Origin: Oxalobacteraceae bacterium UBA6704 | GTDB taxonomy: Bacteria; Pseudomonadota; Gammaproteobacteria; Burkholderiales; Burkholderiaceae_D | NCBI GenBank assembly: GCA_002454505.1 | Contig: DKJA01000018.1 | Location: forward strand, 16,237-80,236 | DNA length: 64,000 nt | Reading direction: 5' to 3' | Shown: piece by piece, positions 41,646 through 49,889 of the stretch | Layout of the letters: every line of letters begins with the position of its first letter | Numbering within the stretch: the first letter of the stretch is position 1 | Translations under genes and position numbers: made by a program | The notes under the pieces: generated by a model | What the model was told of the DNA's origin: nothing | The model's database searches: none | What the model saw: the letters and a program-made list of their open reading frames with translations, nothing else

Positions 41646-42521
41646 TTAGCGGATTGCCTGCAGCGCGGCGATGCGCTGCTCGAACGGCGGGTGGGTGGAG
41701 AACAGCGCGGACCAGCCGCCGCCGGTGATGCCGGAAGCGGCCATGTTCTGCGGCAGCGCACCCGGTTCCATGCCGCCCAGGCGGGCCAGCGCATGCTGCA
41801 TCGGCGTGCTGCTGCCCAGCAGCTTGGCGGAACCGGCATCGGCGCGGAATTCGCGCTGGCGGGAGAACCACGCCACGATGATCGAGGCCAGCAGGCCGAA
41901 GATGATTTCGCAGACGAACACGGTGACCATGTAGCCGATGCCGGGGCCGCGGTCTTCATTGTTATTACGCAGCAGCACCTTGTCGACGAAGAAGCCGACG
42001 ATGCGCGCCAGGAACACGACGAAAGTGTTCACCACGCCCTGGATCAGCGTCATCGTCACCATGTCGCCGTTGGCGATGTGCGCCACCTCGTGGCCCAGCA
42101 CCGCTTCCACTTCCTCGCGGTTCATCGACTGCAGCAGGCCGGTGGACACGGCCACCAGGGCGGAATTTTTAAAGGCGCCGGTGGCGAAGGCATTCGGCTC
42201 GCCGTCGTACACGGCCACTTCGGGCATGCCGATGCCGGCCCGCTGGGCCAGGCCCTGCACGGTCGACACGAGCCACTGCTCGGTGGAGTTCTGCGGCGCG
42301 TCGATGACGCGCGCGCCGGTGGACCACTTGGCCATCGGCTTGGACATCAGCAGCGAGATGATGGCGCCGGTGAAACCGACGACGAGGGAAAACGCCAGCA
42401 GGCTGCCCATCTGCAACTGTCCGCCCGCGCCGGGACGGCCGATGCCGAGCAGGGACAGCACGATGGACAGCACCAACATCACGGCGAGGTTGGTGGCGAT
42501 AAACAGAACGATGCGTTTCAT
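41646..42521 (-). CDS. htpX: Membrane zinc metalloprotease HtpX
   Basis: The 291-residue M48-family protease of the inner membrane degrades damaged or misfolded membrane proteins together with FtsH. Two N-terminal helices (about 5-25 and 38-60), the zinc motif HEVAHIANGD near 142, two more helices (158-220), then the third zinc ligand in REFRADAGSAKLLG. Full family length. It sits between the PHP and YciO genes, only 12 bases before the latter. Heat-shock or CpxR control is usual but no site was seen. Confidence 0.95.
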   Translation of the reverse strand: MKRIVLFIATNLAVMLVLSIVLSLLGIGRPGAGGQLQMGSLLAFSLVVGFTGAIISLLMSKPMAKWSTGARVIDAPQNSTEQWLVSTVQGLAQRAGIGMPEVAVYDGEPNAFATGAFKNSALVAVSTGLLQSMNREEVEAVLGHEVAHIANGDMVTMTLIQGVVNTFVVFLARIVGFFVDKVLLRNNNEDRGPGIGYMVTVFVCEIIFGLLASIIVAWFSRQREFRADAGSAKLLGSSTPMQHALARLGGMEPGALPQNMAASGITGGGWSALFSTHPPFEQRIAALQAIR

Positions 42522-42583
42522 TGATTATTCTCCGGTTAAAAACCGATATGTATGTAGGGGTATTGATGCAAATTACAAGACCG

Positions 42584-42608
42584 CCGCCAGGCCGGTGTGG
42601 CCTGGCGG
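42584..42608 (-). terminator. Strong hairpin after the PHP-domain gene
   Basis: CCGCCAGGCC (42584-42593) pairs perfectly with GGCCTGGCGG (42599-42608) around a 5-base loop, 9 bases after the PHP stop on the minus strand. The T-run is poor, so it may be a pause or stability element rather than a full terminator. Confidence 0.5.
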
Positions 42609-42616
42609 GGCAAACT

Positions 42617-43450
42617 TCAGAACCAGTCGTGCCAGACGGGCGTCACGTGCGGCGGCAGCGGCGGCAGTGCCGCGAAGTCCACGCGGGCCTCGCCGGGCGC
42701 ATGGAAGTCGGTGCCGCGCGAAGCCAGGAAGCCGTAGGCATTGGCCAGCTGCGCGTACACCGGATACTGGTCGGGCGTGTGGCTGCCCGTCACCACCTCG
42801 ATGGCGGTGCCGCCCAGCTGCTTGAATTCGTCGAACAGCACGCCCTGCTGGAGCGGCGTGAAACGGTAGCGGCCCGGGTGGGCAATGACGGCCACGCCGC
42901 CCGCGCCGACGATCCAGCCGATGGCATCCTGCAGGCTGGCCCAGCGGTGCGGCACGTAGCCCGGCTTGCCTTCGCTGAGGTATTTGCGGAACACCTCGGG
43001 AGTGTTGGCGCAATAGCCCTGCTGCACGAGGAAGCGGGCGAAGTGCGTGCGCGACATCAGCGCCGGATTGTCGACGAATTCCAGCGCCCCTTCGTAGGCG
43101 CCGGGAATGCCGGCCTTGGCCAGCTGCACGCCGATCTCGCGGCCCCGCGCATCGCGCCCCTCCCGGGTAGCGGCCAGGCCGGCCAGCAGCGCCGGATTGT
43201 TCTCGTCGATCTGCAGGCCGACGATGTGCACCGTCTCGCCGCCCCACGTGATGGAAATCTCCACGCCGGCCACGAAGCGCATACCCTGCTCCAGCGCCGC
43301 CTGCCGCGCGATGGCCGTGCCGCCCACTTCATCGTGGTCGGTCAGCGCCCACACATCGACACCCGCGTTGCGGGCATACTTCGCCACCGCGGCAGGCGCG
43401 AGGACGCCGTCGGAAACATTGGAATGGCAGTGCAGGTCGACTTTCAGCAT
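42617..43450 (-). CDS. PHP-domain phosphoesterase (RNase AM/YciV-like)
   Basis: The 277-residue protein has the PHP metal-binding motifs: VDLHCHSNVSDG at the very start, LTDHDEVGG near 35, VAGVEISITWGGETVHIVG near 62-80, then VAVIAHPGRYRF and GTDFHAPGEA. It resembles E. coli YciV (RNase AM, a 5'-3' exonuclease or 3',5'-nucleotide bisphosphate phosphatase). The start at 43450 places the first motif at the N-terminus; the upstream in-frame extension would be read from a family B repeat and is discarded. It is the head of the htpX-yciO-M50-trpS run. Confidence 0.9.
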   Translation of the reverse strand: MLKVDLHCHSNVSDGVLAPAAVAKYARNAGVDVWALTDHDEVGGTAIARQAALEQGMRFVAGVEISITWGGETVHIVGLQIDENNPALLAGLAATREGRDARGREIGVQLAKAGIPGAYEGALEFVDNPALMSRTHFARFLVQQGYCANTPEVFRKYLSEGKPGYVPHRWASLQDAIGWIVGAGGVAVIAHPGRYRFTPLQQGVLFDEFKQLGGTAIEVVTGSHTPDQYPVYAQLANAYGFLASRGTDFHAPGEARVDFAALPPLPPHVTPVWHDWF

Positions 43451-43471
43451 AACCCCATTGTACGCGAGGAT

Positions 43472-43507
43472 GGGGACTGTCCCCGCAGGGGCCTGTCCCC
43501 GGGGTTG
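43472..43507. repeat. Family B repeat, half copy
   Basis: One arm only of the family: GGGGACTGTCCCCGCAGGGG... ending in CCCCGGGGTTG. It lies in the 96-bp gap between the PHP and hydrolase genes. The other loci in this window have two inverted arms. Confidence 0.85.
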
Positions 43508-43546
43508 CCTTATCTGCCAACGCAAACTCTAATTCAGCCTGTCCCG

Positions 43547-44422
43547 TTACTTCAAAAACCCCTCAATCATCCCCGCCAGCATCCCCGGCTGATCATGATG
43601 CACCATATGCCCCGCCCCCGGCACCATCTTCGGCGTCACGTTTGCAATATGCGCCATGCGGCGATCGACCTCGCGGCGCCCTTCTTCCCGGCCGCCGAGC
43701 CACAGCCACATATTCGTGTCCTCGGCCTCGACCCACAGCACCGGCGCCGTGATGCGCTGCCAGCAGGCCATGATGTCTTCCGCGTGGTAAGGCAGCGGGC
43801 TGGCCTGCTTGTGCACCGGGTCGCCGAGGATTTCCCATGCGCCGGCGGCGTTCTGCGCCGACCAGTGCGGCGCGAGGAAGGCGGCCCGTTCGTCGGTCAG
43901 CCGGGGATTGGTTTTCTGCAAGCGCGCCGCCACCGCAGCCAGGCTGGGATAGCCGCGCATTTCGGGCGGTGCCAGCAGCTCGTCCAGCCACTTGGCGTAG
44001 CGCTTCGGCGCATCGTCCGGCACCGCGCCTTTCAGGCCGAAGCCTTCCAGGTTGACGAAACGGCGGATGCGTTCCGGCCGCACGCCCGCATAGATGCCGG
44101 CGATATTGCCACCCATGCTGTGGCCGACGAGGTTCACCTGGCCGTCCGGCTGGTAATGGCGCAGCAGCGCATCGAGGTCGGCGAAGTAATCGGGGAACCA
44201 GTAGGTGTCCGTGCCGGCCCGCTCGGTCAGGCCGAAACCGCGCCAGTCCGGCGCGATCACGTGCCAGTCGCCCTGCAGGTGATCGACGACGAACTGGAAC
44301 GAGGCGCCGATATCCATCCAGCCATGCAGCATGAAGATCTTCGGTGCGCCCTCCCTGCCCCAATGGCGTACGTGGGTGCGCAGGCCGCGCACGGTGACGA
44401 AGTCGGAACGGGAAGGTGTCAT
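43547..44422 (-). CDS. Alpha/beta hydrolase
   Basis: About 291 residues, with the oxyanion HGWMDIG near 30, the nucleophile elbow GHSMGGN (Ser about 105) and the catalytic His in GAGHMVHHDQPG near the C-terminus. It resembles epoxide hydrolase/haloperoxidase-type esterases; the substrate is unknown. The start ATG at 44422 is chosen because AATGAGG lies upstream; an ATG five codons earlier is possible. Divergent from the carbonic anhydrase gene. Confidence 0.87.
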   Translation of the reverse strand: MTPSRSDFVTVRGLRTHVRHWGREGAPKIFMLHGWMDIGASFQFVVDHLQGDWHVIAPDWRGFGLTERAGTDTYWFPDYFADLDALLRHYQPDGQVNLVGHSMGGNIAGIYAGVRPERIRRFVNLEGFGLKGAVPDDAPKRYAKWLDELLAPPEMRGYPSLAAVAARLQKTNPRLTDERAAFLAPHWSAQNAAGAWEILGDPVHKQASPLPYHAEDIMACWQRITAPVLWVEAEDTNMWLWLGGREEGRREVDRRMAHIANVTPKMVPGAGHMVHHDQPGMLAGMIEGFLK

Positions 44423-44583
44423 GCGCTGGGACCTCATTGGAGCATCTTGAAAAGACGGGCGGTGCCGCAATATGCGGACCTTGTCGCCGCGAAAGCAGGA
44501 TATTAGCACGACCGTTCTAATAACAGTTTTCAACTCGTGCGAGGGCGTAAAATACCGCCAATCCACTCCCTCGACAGGCCGCC

Positions 44584-45108
44584 ATGACCATTTACCAGCT
44601 GGGCGAGCACGCCCCCGAGATCGACGCCACCGCCTATGTTGCCGACAGCGCCACGCTGATCGGCAAGGTGACGCTGCTGGCCAACAGCTCGGTATGGTTC
44701 GGCGTCACGCTGCGCGGCGACAATGAACGGATCACCATCGGCGAGCGCAGCAATGTGCAGGAAAACGCCGTGATGCACACGGACATGGGCTACCCGCTGA
44801 CGCTCGGCAGCGACGTGACCATCGGCCACATGGCGATGCTGCATGGCTGCACGATCGGCGACGGCACGCTGGTCGGCATCGGCGCCGTCGTGCTGAACGG
44901 CGCCAGGATCGGCCGTGGCTGCCTGGTCGGCGCGGGCGCGCTGGTCACCGAGGGCAAGGAATTTCCCGACAATATGCTGATCATCGGCTCGCCCGCCAAG
45001 GCGGTGCGCGAACTGACGGCAGCCGACGCGGCGCAGCTGAAAGGCGCCGCCAATACGTACGTGAACCGCGGACAACAATATAAAACGCAACTCAAACAGA
45101 TCGGATAA
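44584..45108 (+). CDS. Gamma-class carbonic anhydrase family protein (YrdA-like)
   Basis: The 174-residue left-handed beta-helix trimer protein shows hexapeptide turns (ATLIGKVTLLANSSVWFG) and zinc-type histidines in NAVMHTD and TIGHMAMLHGC. The C-terminal helix ends in a Lys-rich tail. Many YrdA-like members bind metal without measurable anhydrase activity. It lies only 3 bases before hslO and is probably co-transcribed with it. Confidence 0.92.
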   Translation: MTIYQLGEHAPEIDATAYVADSATLIGKVTLLANSSVWFGVTLRGDNERITIGERSNVQENAVMHTDMGYPLTLGSDVTIGHMAMLHGCTIGDGTLVGIGAVVLNGARIGRGCLVGAGALVTEGKEFPDNMLIIGSPAKAVRELTAADAAQLKGAANTYVNRGQQYKTQLKQIG

Positions 45109-45111
45109 GGC

Positions 45112-46053
45112 ATGACCCAGGATACGCTGCAAAAATTCATCTTCGACAACGCCGCCGTGCGGGGCGAGCTGGTCGACATCTCCGCCACGTGGCGGGAGAT
45201 CCAGTCGCGCCACCAGTACCCGCCTGCCGTCAAGCGGCTGCTGGGGCAGATGGTGGCCGCGGCGGCGCTGCTGTCGGCCAATCTGAAGTTCAACGGCTCG
45301 ATCGTGATGCAGATCCACGGCGACGGCCCGGTGCGCCTGCTGGTCGTCGAATGCGATTCGCAACTGCGCATGCGCGCCACCGCCAAGCTGAACGAGGATG
45401 CGCAGATTGCCGACGATGCCAACCTGACCGACCTGCTGAACCAGAGCGACTGCGGCCGCTTCGTCATCACGCTCGACCCGGCCGAGAAAGTGCCGGGCCA
45501 GCAGCCTTACCAGGGCGTCGTGCCGCTGGACGGCGAGGACGTGGCCACCGTCATCGAGCACTACATGCTGCGCTCCGAACAGCTGGACACCAAGCTGTGG
45601 CTGGCCGCCAACGACGAAGTGGCGCGCGGCCTGCTGCTGCAAAAGCTGCCGCTGCACGGCGGCAAGGCGGAAGCGCATCCGATCACATCGGAAGAAGCGC
45701 TGGAAACGTGGAACCGCGCCTCGATGCTGGGCAACACGCTGAAGGAAGAAGAGATTCTCGGCACGACGATCGACGTGCTGCAGAAGCGCCTGTTCTGGGA
45801 AGAGACGATCCGCGTGTTCGACCCGGTACACCCGAGCTTCCACTGCAGCTGCACGCGCGAGAAAGTGGGCAATATGCTCAAGATGCTGGGCCAGCAGGAA
45901 GTCGAGGACGCCCTCGCCGAGCAGGGCAAGCTGGGCATCGACTGCGACTTCTGCGGCACGCATTACGAGTACGACGCCGTCGACTGCGCCCAGCTGTTCG
46001 CCACCAACGCGCCGGCCGAGGCGCTGATCCATCCGGGGGCAGTGAAGCACTGA
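45112..46053 (+). CDS. hslO: Redox-regulated chaperone Hsp33
   Basis: The 313-residue holdase is activated by oxidation. The N-terminal substrate-binding half (FDNAAVRGELVDIS, RLLGQMVAAAALLSANLKF) is typical. The C-terminal redox switch has the zinc cysteines as CSCT (near 244) and CDFC (near 280), four cysteines as expected. Cytoplasmic; protects proteins during oxidative plus heat stress. Full family length; it follows the gamma carbonic anhydrase gene directly. Confidence 0.96.
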   Translation: MTQDTLQKFIFDNAAVRGELVDISATWREIQSRHQYPPAVKRLLGQMVAAAALLSANLKFNGSIVMQIHGDGPVRLLVVECDSQLRMRATAKLNEDAQIADDANLTDLLNQSDCGRFVITLDPAEKVPGQQPYQGVVPLDGEDVATVIEHYMLRSEQLDTKLWLAANDEVARGLLLQKLPLHGGKAEAHPITSEEALETWNRASMLGNTLKEEEILGTTIDVLQKRLFWEETIRVFDPVHPSFHCSCTREKVGNMLKMLGQQEVEDALAEQGKLGIDCDFCGTHYEYDAVDCAQLFATNAPAEALIHPGAVKH

Positions 46054-46075
46054 CACGCGCGCCGCAATACCGGTG

Positions 46076-46142
46076 AAAACCGGTGACAGGCACCATTTTT
46101 CGGGAAATATTTCCAAAAAAATGGTGCCTGTCACCGGTTTTT
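46076..46142. repeat. Family A inverted-repeat element, copy 2
   Basis: Left arm AAAACCGGTGACAGGCACC... (from 46076) and right arm ...GGTGCCTGTCACCGGTTTT (to 46142) around a centre with TTTCGGGAAATATTTCC, nearly identical to the 36071 copy, again preceded by a partial duplicate ACCGGTGA. It lies just after hslO and ends in a T-run, so it could terminate that transcript. Confidence 0.85.
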
Positions 46143-46226
46143 TTTTCGTCATCACCACGTCACATCCTCCAGCTACGCTGCGCTTCGTTGCATTTTTTAC
46201 CAACTTTCTAAAGAAGAGTAAAACGC

Positions 46227-48614
46227 ATGAAGAAGCAGATCAAGGCCGCCATGCTGGCGAGCCTGGCCCTCACGCCGCTGGCAATGGCACAACAGGTCGC
46301 GGCAGCCGTCGCGGCAATGGAAGCACCCGCAGCGGTGGACAGCAGCAGCGAGGCCGCGGCGGCGGCGGCCGGCCCGATGGCCACCGTGGAAATCGCCACG
46401 CGCCGCACCCGCTCTTCCGTCGCACTGAAGCAGGACGAGATCCAGAAAATCCTGCCCGGCACCAATCCGCTGAAGGCCTTGCAGACGCTGCCCGGCGTCA
46501 GCTTCCAGACGGCCGACCCGTGGGGCAACAACGAGCAGAACCTGTCGCTGTTCGTGCACGGCTTCTCCGGCCAGCAGCTGGGCTACACGATCGATGGCGT
46601 GCCGCTGGGCGACCAGCAGTACGGCAACTACAACGGCCTGTCGCCGCAGCGCGCGGTGATCTCGGAGAACGTGCGCGGCGTGGTGCTGTCGTCCGGTGCG
46701 GGCGACCTGGCCACCGCGTCCACCAGCAACCTGGGTGGCACGATCGAAACCTTCTCCGCCGACCCGCTGGCCGAACGCAATTTCGCCGCGCAGCAGACGC
46801 TGGGCAGCCACAAGACGTCGCGCACCTTCCTGCGCTACGACACGGGCCGCTTCGGCGACAGCAGCGCCTACATCGCCGCGATGCACCACGAAGCCCGCGC
46901 CTGGGACTTCAAGGGCCGCCAGGGCGGCGACCAGGTCAACGCCAAGTTCGTCAACGACAACGCCACCGGCCGCCTGACGCTCTACTTCAACTACAGCGAC
47001 AAGATCGAACCGAACGAGGACAGCACCGTCCACGCGGCCACCGAGAAGTACCAGCCCTACACGCGCCCTTTCCTGTACCCGGACTTCAATGCGGCGCTGG
47101 GCTACCTGTCGCCGACCGGTGCCACGCCGACCGCCGAGGGCAATAACTACCGCAACTACTACAGCGATGCGCAGCGCGAGGACTTCCTCGGCTACGCGAA
47201 GTACGAGTGGAACCTGTCCGACAACACCACGTGGTCGAACCAGGTGTACTACCACTACGACGACGGCGTGGGCGTCGTCGCCGGCCCGATCGGCGTAGCC
47301 GGCCTGCCCGCGCTGTTCGCCGTCTACTACCCGAACCAGAACCTGAAGCAGGTGTTCGGCAATTCCGGCTACGCCACCCGCACCACCGAATACCAGATCA
47401 ACCGCGCCGGCTGGCTGTCCACGCTGCAGACGGAGATCGGCAACCACAAGCTGCAGGCCGGCCTGTGGTTCGAGCATAACGAGTCGCAGGCTTACCGCCG
47501 CTGGTACGCGCTGGACGTGAACAACCCGAGCTCGCCGTACGACCGCCCGGAAAATCCGCTGATCACGCAGTACGGCAGCGAGATCGAGAACAAGGTCGTG
47601 CAGCTGCACTTCCAGGACGAATGGCGCGTGCGCCCCGATTTCGCCGTGCAGGGCGGCTTCAAATCGAGCCTGCAGTTCGCACGCGGCATGATGCCCGTGC
47701 AGCCGAAGCTGGGCGCCATCTCGGGCGGCTCGACGGCGCTGCCGGAAGGCGATATCGACACGAAGAAATGGTTCCTGCCGCAGCTGGGCGCGCGCTGGGA
47801 CGTGTCCAAGAACGAACAGCTGTTCGCCAACGTGCAGAAGAACATGCGCCAGTTCGTCACCTACGGCGGCGGCGGCGCGTCGCCATGGTCGCTGGCCAGC
47901 CAGTCCGCCTTCGACCTGTTCAAGGCCACCGCCAAGCCGGAGACGTCGGTCACCTTCGAGGCAGGCCTGCGCACCAGCCGCACGCTGGATGCCGGGCCGC
48001 TGACCGGCTTCGACGGCCAGGTCAACGTCTATCACGTGAACTTCAAGGACCGCCTGCTGCAGATCAGCCCCACCCCGGTGATCTCGGCGATCATCGGCGG
48101 CAATCCCGTGCTGGCCAATGTGGGCAGCGTGAAGACGGACGGCATCGACATGTCCGGCACCTTCCACTTCGGCCGTACCTTCAGCTTCTACGACGCGATC
48201 TCGTACAACCGCTCCGAGTACGACGACAACTACTCGAACGGTGCAGCCACCGTGCCGACCGCCGGCAAGAAGGTGCCGGGCAGCCCGGAATGGATGAACA
48301 AGTTCGTCGCCTCGCTGAACCTGGGCCAGACGGAATTCCAGCTGAGCGGCGACTACGTGGGCAAGCGCTACGCCACTTATACGAACGACCTGCAGGTGTC
48401 GAGCTACTTCCTGCTGGGCCTCGGCGTCTCGGGCCGGCTGCCCTTCCTCGACGGCGGCTGGGTGAAGAATGCGCGCTACCGCGTCAACGTCACCAACCTG
48501 GCCGACCGCAAGGGCGACCTGAACGTGGTCGTCGGTGCCGCCGACAAGACTTACAATACCTTCCCGATCGCCCCACGGCAGGGCTTTGTCACCTTGATGG
48601 CGGACTTCAAATGA
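46227..48614 (+). CDS. TonB-dependent receptor coupled to a glycerophosphodiesterase
   Basis: The 795-residue outer-membrane receptor has a signal peptide (MKKQIKAAMLASLALTPLAMAQ), an Ala-rich linker, a TonB-box-like MATVEIATRR, and a plug with LKALQTLPGVSFQTADPWG, LFVHGFSGQQLGYTIDGVPLG and LSSGAGDLATASTSNLGGTIE. A large barrel ends in VTLMADFK. The plug style is that of carbohydrate/phosphoester-type TonB receptors rather than siderophore ones. The stop overlaps the start of the Tat-exported phosphodiesterase (ATGA), so it may import the latter's substrate or product, for instance glycerophosphodiesters or phosphorylated lipids. Lys as the last residue is unusual for a barrel, where Phe is typical. 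Confidence 0.88.
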   Translation: MKKQIKAAMLASLALTPLAMAQQVAAAVAAMEAPAAVDSSSEAAAAAAGPMATVEIATRRTRSSVALKQDEIQKILPGTNPLKALQTLPGVSFQTADPWGNNEQNLSLFVHGFSGQQLGYTIDGVPLGDQQYGNYNGLSPQRAVISENVRGVVLSSGAGDLATASTSNLGGTIETFSADPLAERNFAAQQTLGSHKTSRTFLRYDTGRFGDSSAYIAAMHHEARAWDFKGRQGGDQVNAKFVNDNATGRLTLYFNYSDKIEPNEDSTVHAATEKYQPYTRPFLYPDFNAALGYLSPTGATPTAEGNNYRNYYSDAQREDFLGYAKYEWNLSDNTTWSNQVYYHYDDGVGVVAGPIGVAGLPALFAVYYPNQNLKQVFGNSGYATRTTEYQINRAGWLSTLQTEIGNHKLQAGLWFEHNESQAYRRWYALDVNNPSSPYDRPENPLITQYGSEIENKVVQLHFQDEWRVRPDFAVQGGFKSSLQFARGMMPVQPKLGAISGGSTALPEGDIDTKKWFLPQLGARWDVSKNEQLFANVQKNMRQFVTYGGGGASPWSLASQSAFDLFKATAKPETSVTFEAGLRTSRTLDAGPLTGFDGQVNVYHVNFKDRLLQISPTPVISAIIGGNPVLANVGSVKTDGIDMSGTFHFGRTFSFYDAISYNRSEYDDNYSNGAATVPTAGKKVPGSPEWMNKFVASLNLGQTEFQLSGDYVGKRYATYTNDLQVSSYFLLGLGVSGRLPFLDGGWVKNARYRVNVTNLADRKGDLNVVVGAADKTYNTFPIAPRQGFVTLMADFK

Positions 48615-49672
48615 CCATGACTTTCGACACCCGGCGCCACCTGTCGCGCCGCACCTTCATCGCCGCTTCCGCGGGCGCTCTGTTACTGCCTGCGGCCTTC
48701 GCACAGGTGCCGGCCAAACGGCCATTGGTGTTCGCGCACCGCGGCGCTTCGGCACTGCGTCCGGAGCACACGCTGGCCGCGTATGAAAAGGCCATCGCCG
48801 ACGGTGCCGACTACATCGAGCCCGATCTGGTGTCCACCAAGGACGGCGTGCTGGTTGCCCGCCACGAACCGCTGCTGACGGAAACGACGGACGTCTCAAA
48901 GCGCCCCGAATTCGCCAGCCGCCGCGCAAAGAAAACCATCGACGGCGAAACCTACGATGGCTGGTGGTCGGACGATTTCACGCTGGCCGAACTGAAGACG
49001 CTGCGCGCCGTCGAACGCATTCCGCAGGTGCGGCCCGGCAGCGCGCAGTACGACGGCAAGTTCCAGGTGCTGACGTTCGAAGAGGTGATCGAGTTCGCCG
49101 CCGCCCAGTCGAAGGCGGCCGGCCGCGTGATCGGCCTGGTGCCTGAACTGAAGCATTCGGCCTACTTCGCGAAAGTCGGCCTACCGCTGGAAGACCGCTT
49201 CATGGCCACGCTGGCGGCCCACGAATACACGCGCCGCGCACCGGTCGAGATCCAATCGTTCGAAGTGGACAACCTGCGCTACCTGCGCGACAAGCTGGGC
49301 AAGCGCGCCAACCTGCGCCTGATGCAGCTGGTCGGCGACGGCCCCATCACACCGGCACGCATGCGTGAAATCGCCCAGTATGCGGACACGATCGCGCCGA
49401 ACACGCGCGGCCTGATCCCGCTGGCGAAGGACGGCAAGCTGGCCGCACCGACGCCGCTGGTAGCCGATGCCCGCGCCGTTGGCCTGCGCGTGGAAACGTG
49501 GACGTTCCGCCCGGAGAACCGCTTCATCGCTGCCGACTTCCGCGACGGCCAAGGCGAGAATGCCCGCAACGAGGCCGGCTCGATCGCCGAGATGCGGCGC
49601 TACATCGCGCTGGGGCTGGATGGCTTCTTCAGCGACGACCCGGCGCTGGGCGTGCAGGCCATCAAGGGCTGA
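48611..49672 (+). CDS. glpQ: Tat-exported glycerophosphodiester phosphodiesterase
   Basis: The 353-residue GDPD enzyme hydrolyses glycerophosphodiesters to glycerol-3-phosphate and an alcohol. The N-terminus carries a twin-arginine motif (SRRTFIAA) ahead of a hydrophobic stretch and LLPAAFA, so it is exported folded. Catalytic motif FAHRGASALRPEHTLAAY with the metal Glu/Asp in YIEPDLVSTKDG, and the later VPELKHSAYF and FFSDDPALG, are typical. It overlaps the receptor gene by 4 bases, the clearest sign that the receptor and this enzyme form a phosphoester-scavenging unit. It is followed directly by a family B repeat. Confidence 0.92.
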   Translation: MTMTFDTRRHLSRRTFIAASAGALLLPAAFAQVPAKRPLVFAHRGASALRPEHTLAAYEKAIADGADYIEPDLVSTKDGVLVARHEPLLTETTDVSKRPEFASRRAKKTIDGETYDGWWSDDFTLAELKTLRAVERIPQVRPGSAQYDGKFQVLTFEEVIEFAAAQSKAAGRVIGLVPELKHSAYFAKVGLPLEDRFMATLAAHEYTRRAPVEIQSFEVDNLRYLRDKLGKRANLRLMQLVGDGPITPARMREIAQYADTIAPNTRGLIPLAKDGKLAAPTPLVADARAVGLRVETWTFRPENRFIAADFRDGQGENARNEAGSIAEMRRYIALGLDGFFSDDPALGVQAIKG

Positions 49673-49676
49673 GGGC

Positions 49677-49825
49677 TGGGGACTGTCCCCGCAGGGGCCT
49701 GTCCCCGGGGTTGCAGTTTGCCGGCACGCCAGCAAAGTCAAGAACACCCCCGGGGTTGCAGTTGCCGGCACTCCAGCAAAGTCAGGAACAACCCCGGGGA
49801 CAGTCCCGTTCCGGGACAGTCCCCG
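49677..49825. repeat. Family B composite repeat (two inverted arms, duplicated core)
   Basis: Left arm TGGGGACTGTCCCCGCAGGG...GGGGTTG (from 49677) and right arm ...ACCCCGGGGACAGTCCC (to 49825) enclose a spacer with GTTTGCCGGCACGCCAGC, present twice as a slightly shorter second copy (TTGCCGGCACTCCAGC). A relative of that spacer is also in the 56561 copy. Lies between glpQ and the reductase gene. Confidence 0.85.
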
Positions 49826-49889
49826 CACCCCTCCTGCACTCGCCCCCGATTCCGTTTACAGTCATGCCTTGTCCAACCAAGGAGCAGGC

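Noticed and set aside
38328..42524. A 1398-residue plus-strand frame opposite dapA, trpS, yciO and htpX
   Set aside because: Each part is antisense to a well-known gene with intact motifs; the translated sequence is low-complexity and typical of GC-rich shadows.
43451..43525. N-terminal extension of the PHP gene
   Set aside because: The extra residues would be read from a family B repeat; family members start at the HCH motif, so the ATG at 43450 is right.
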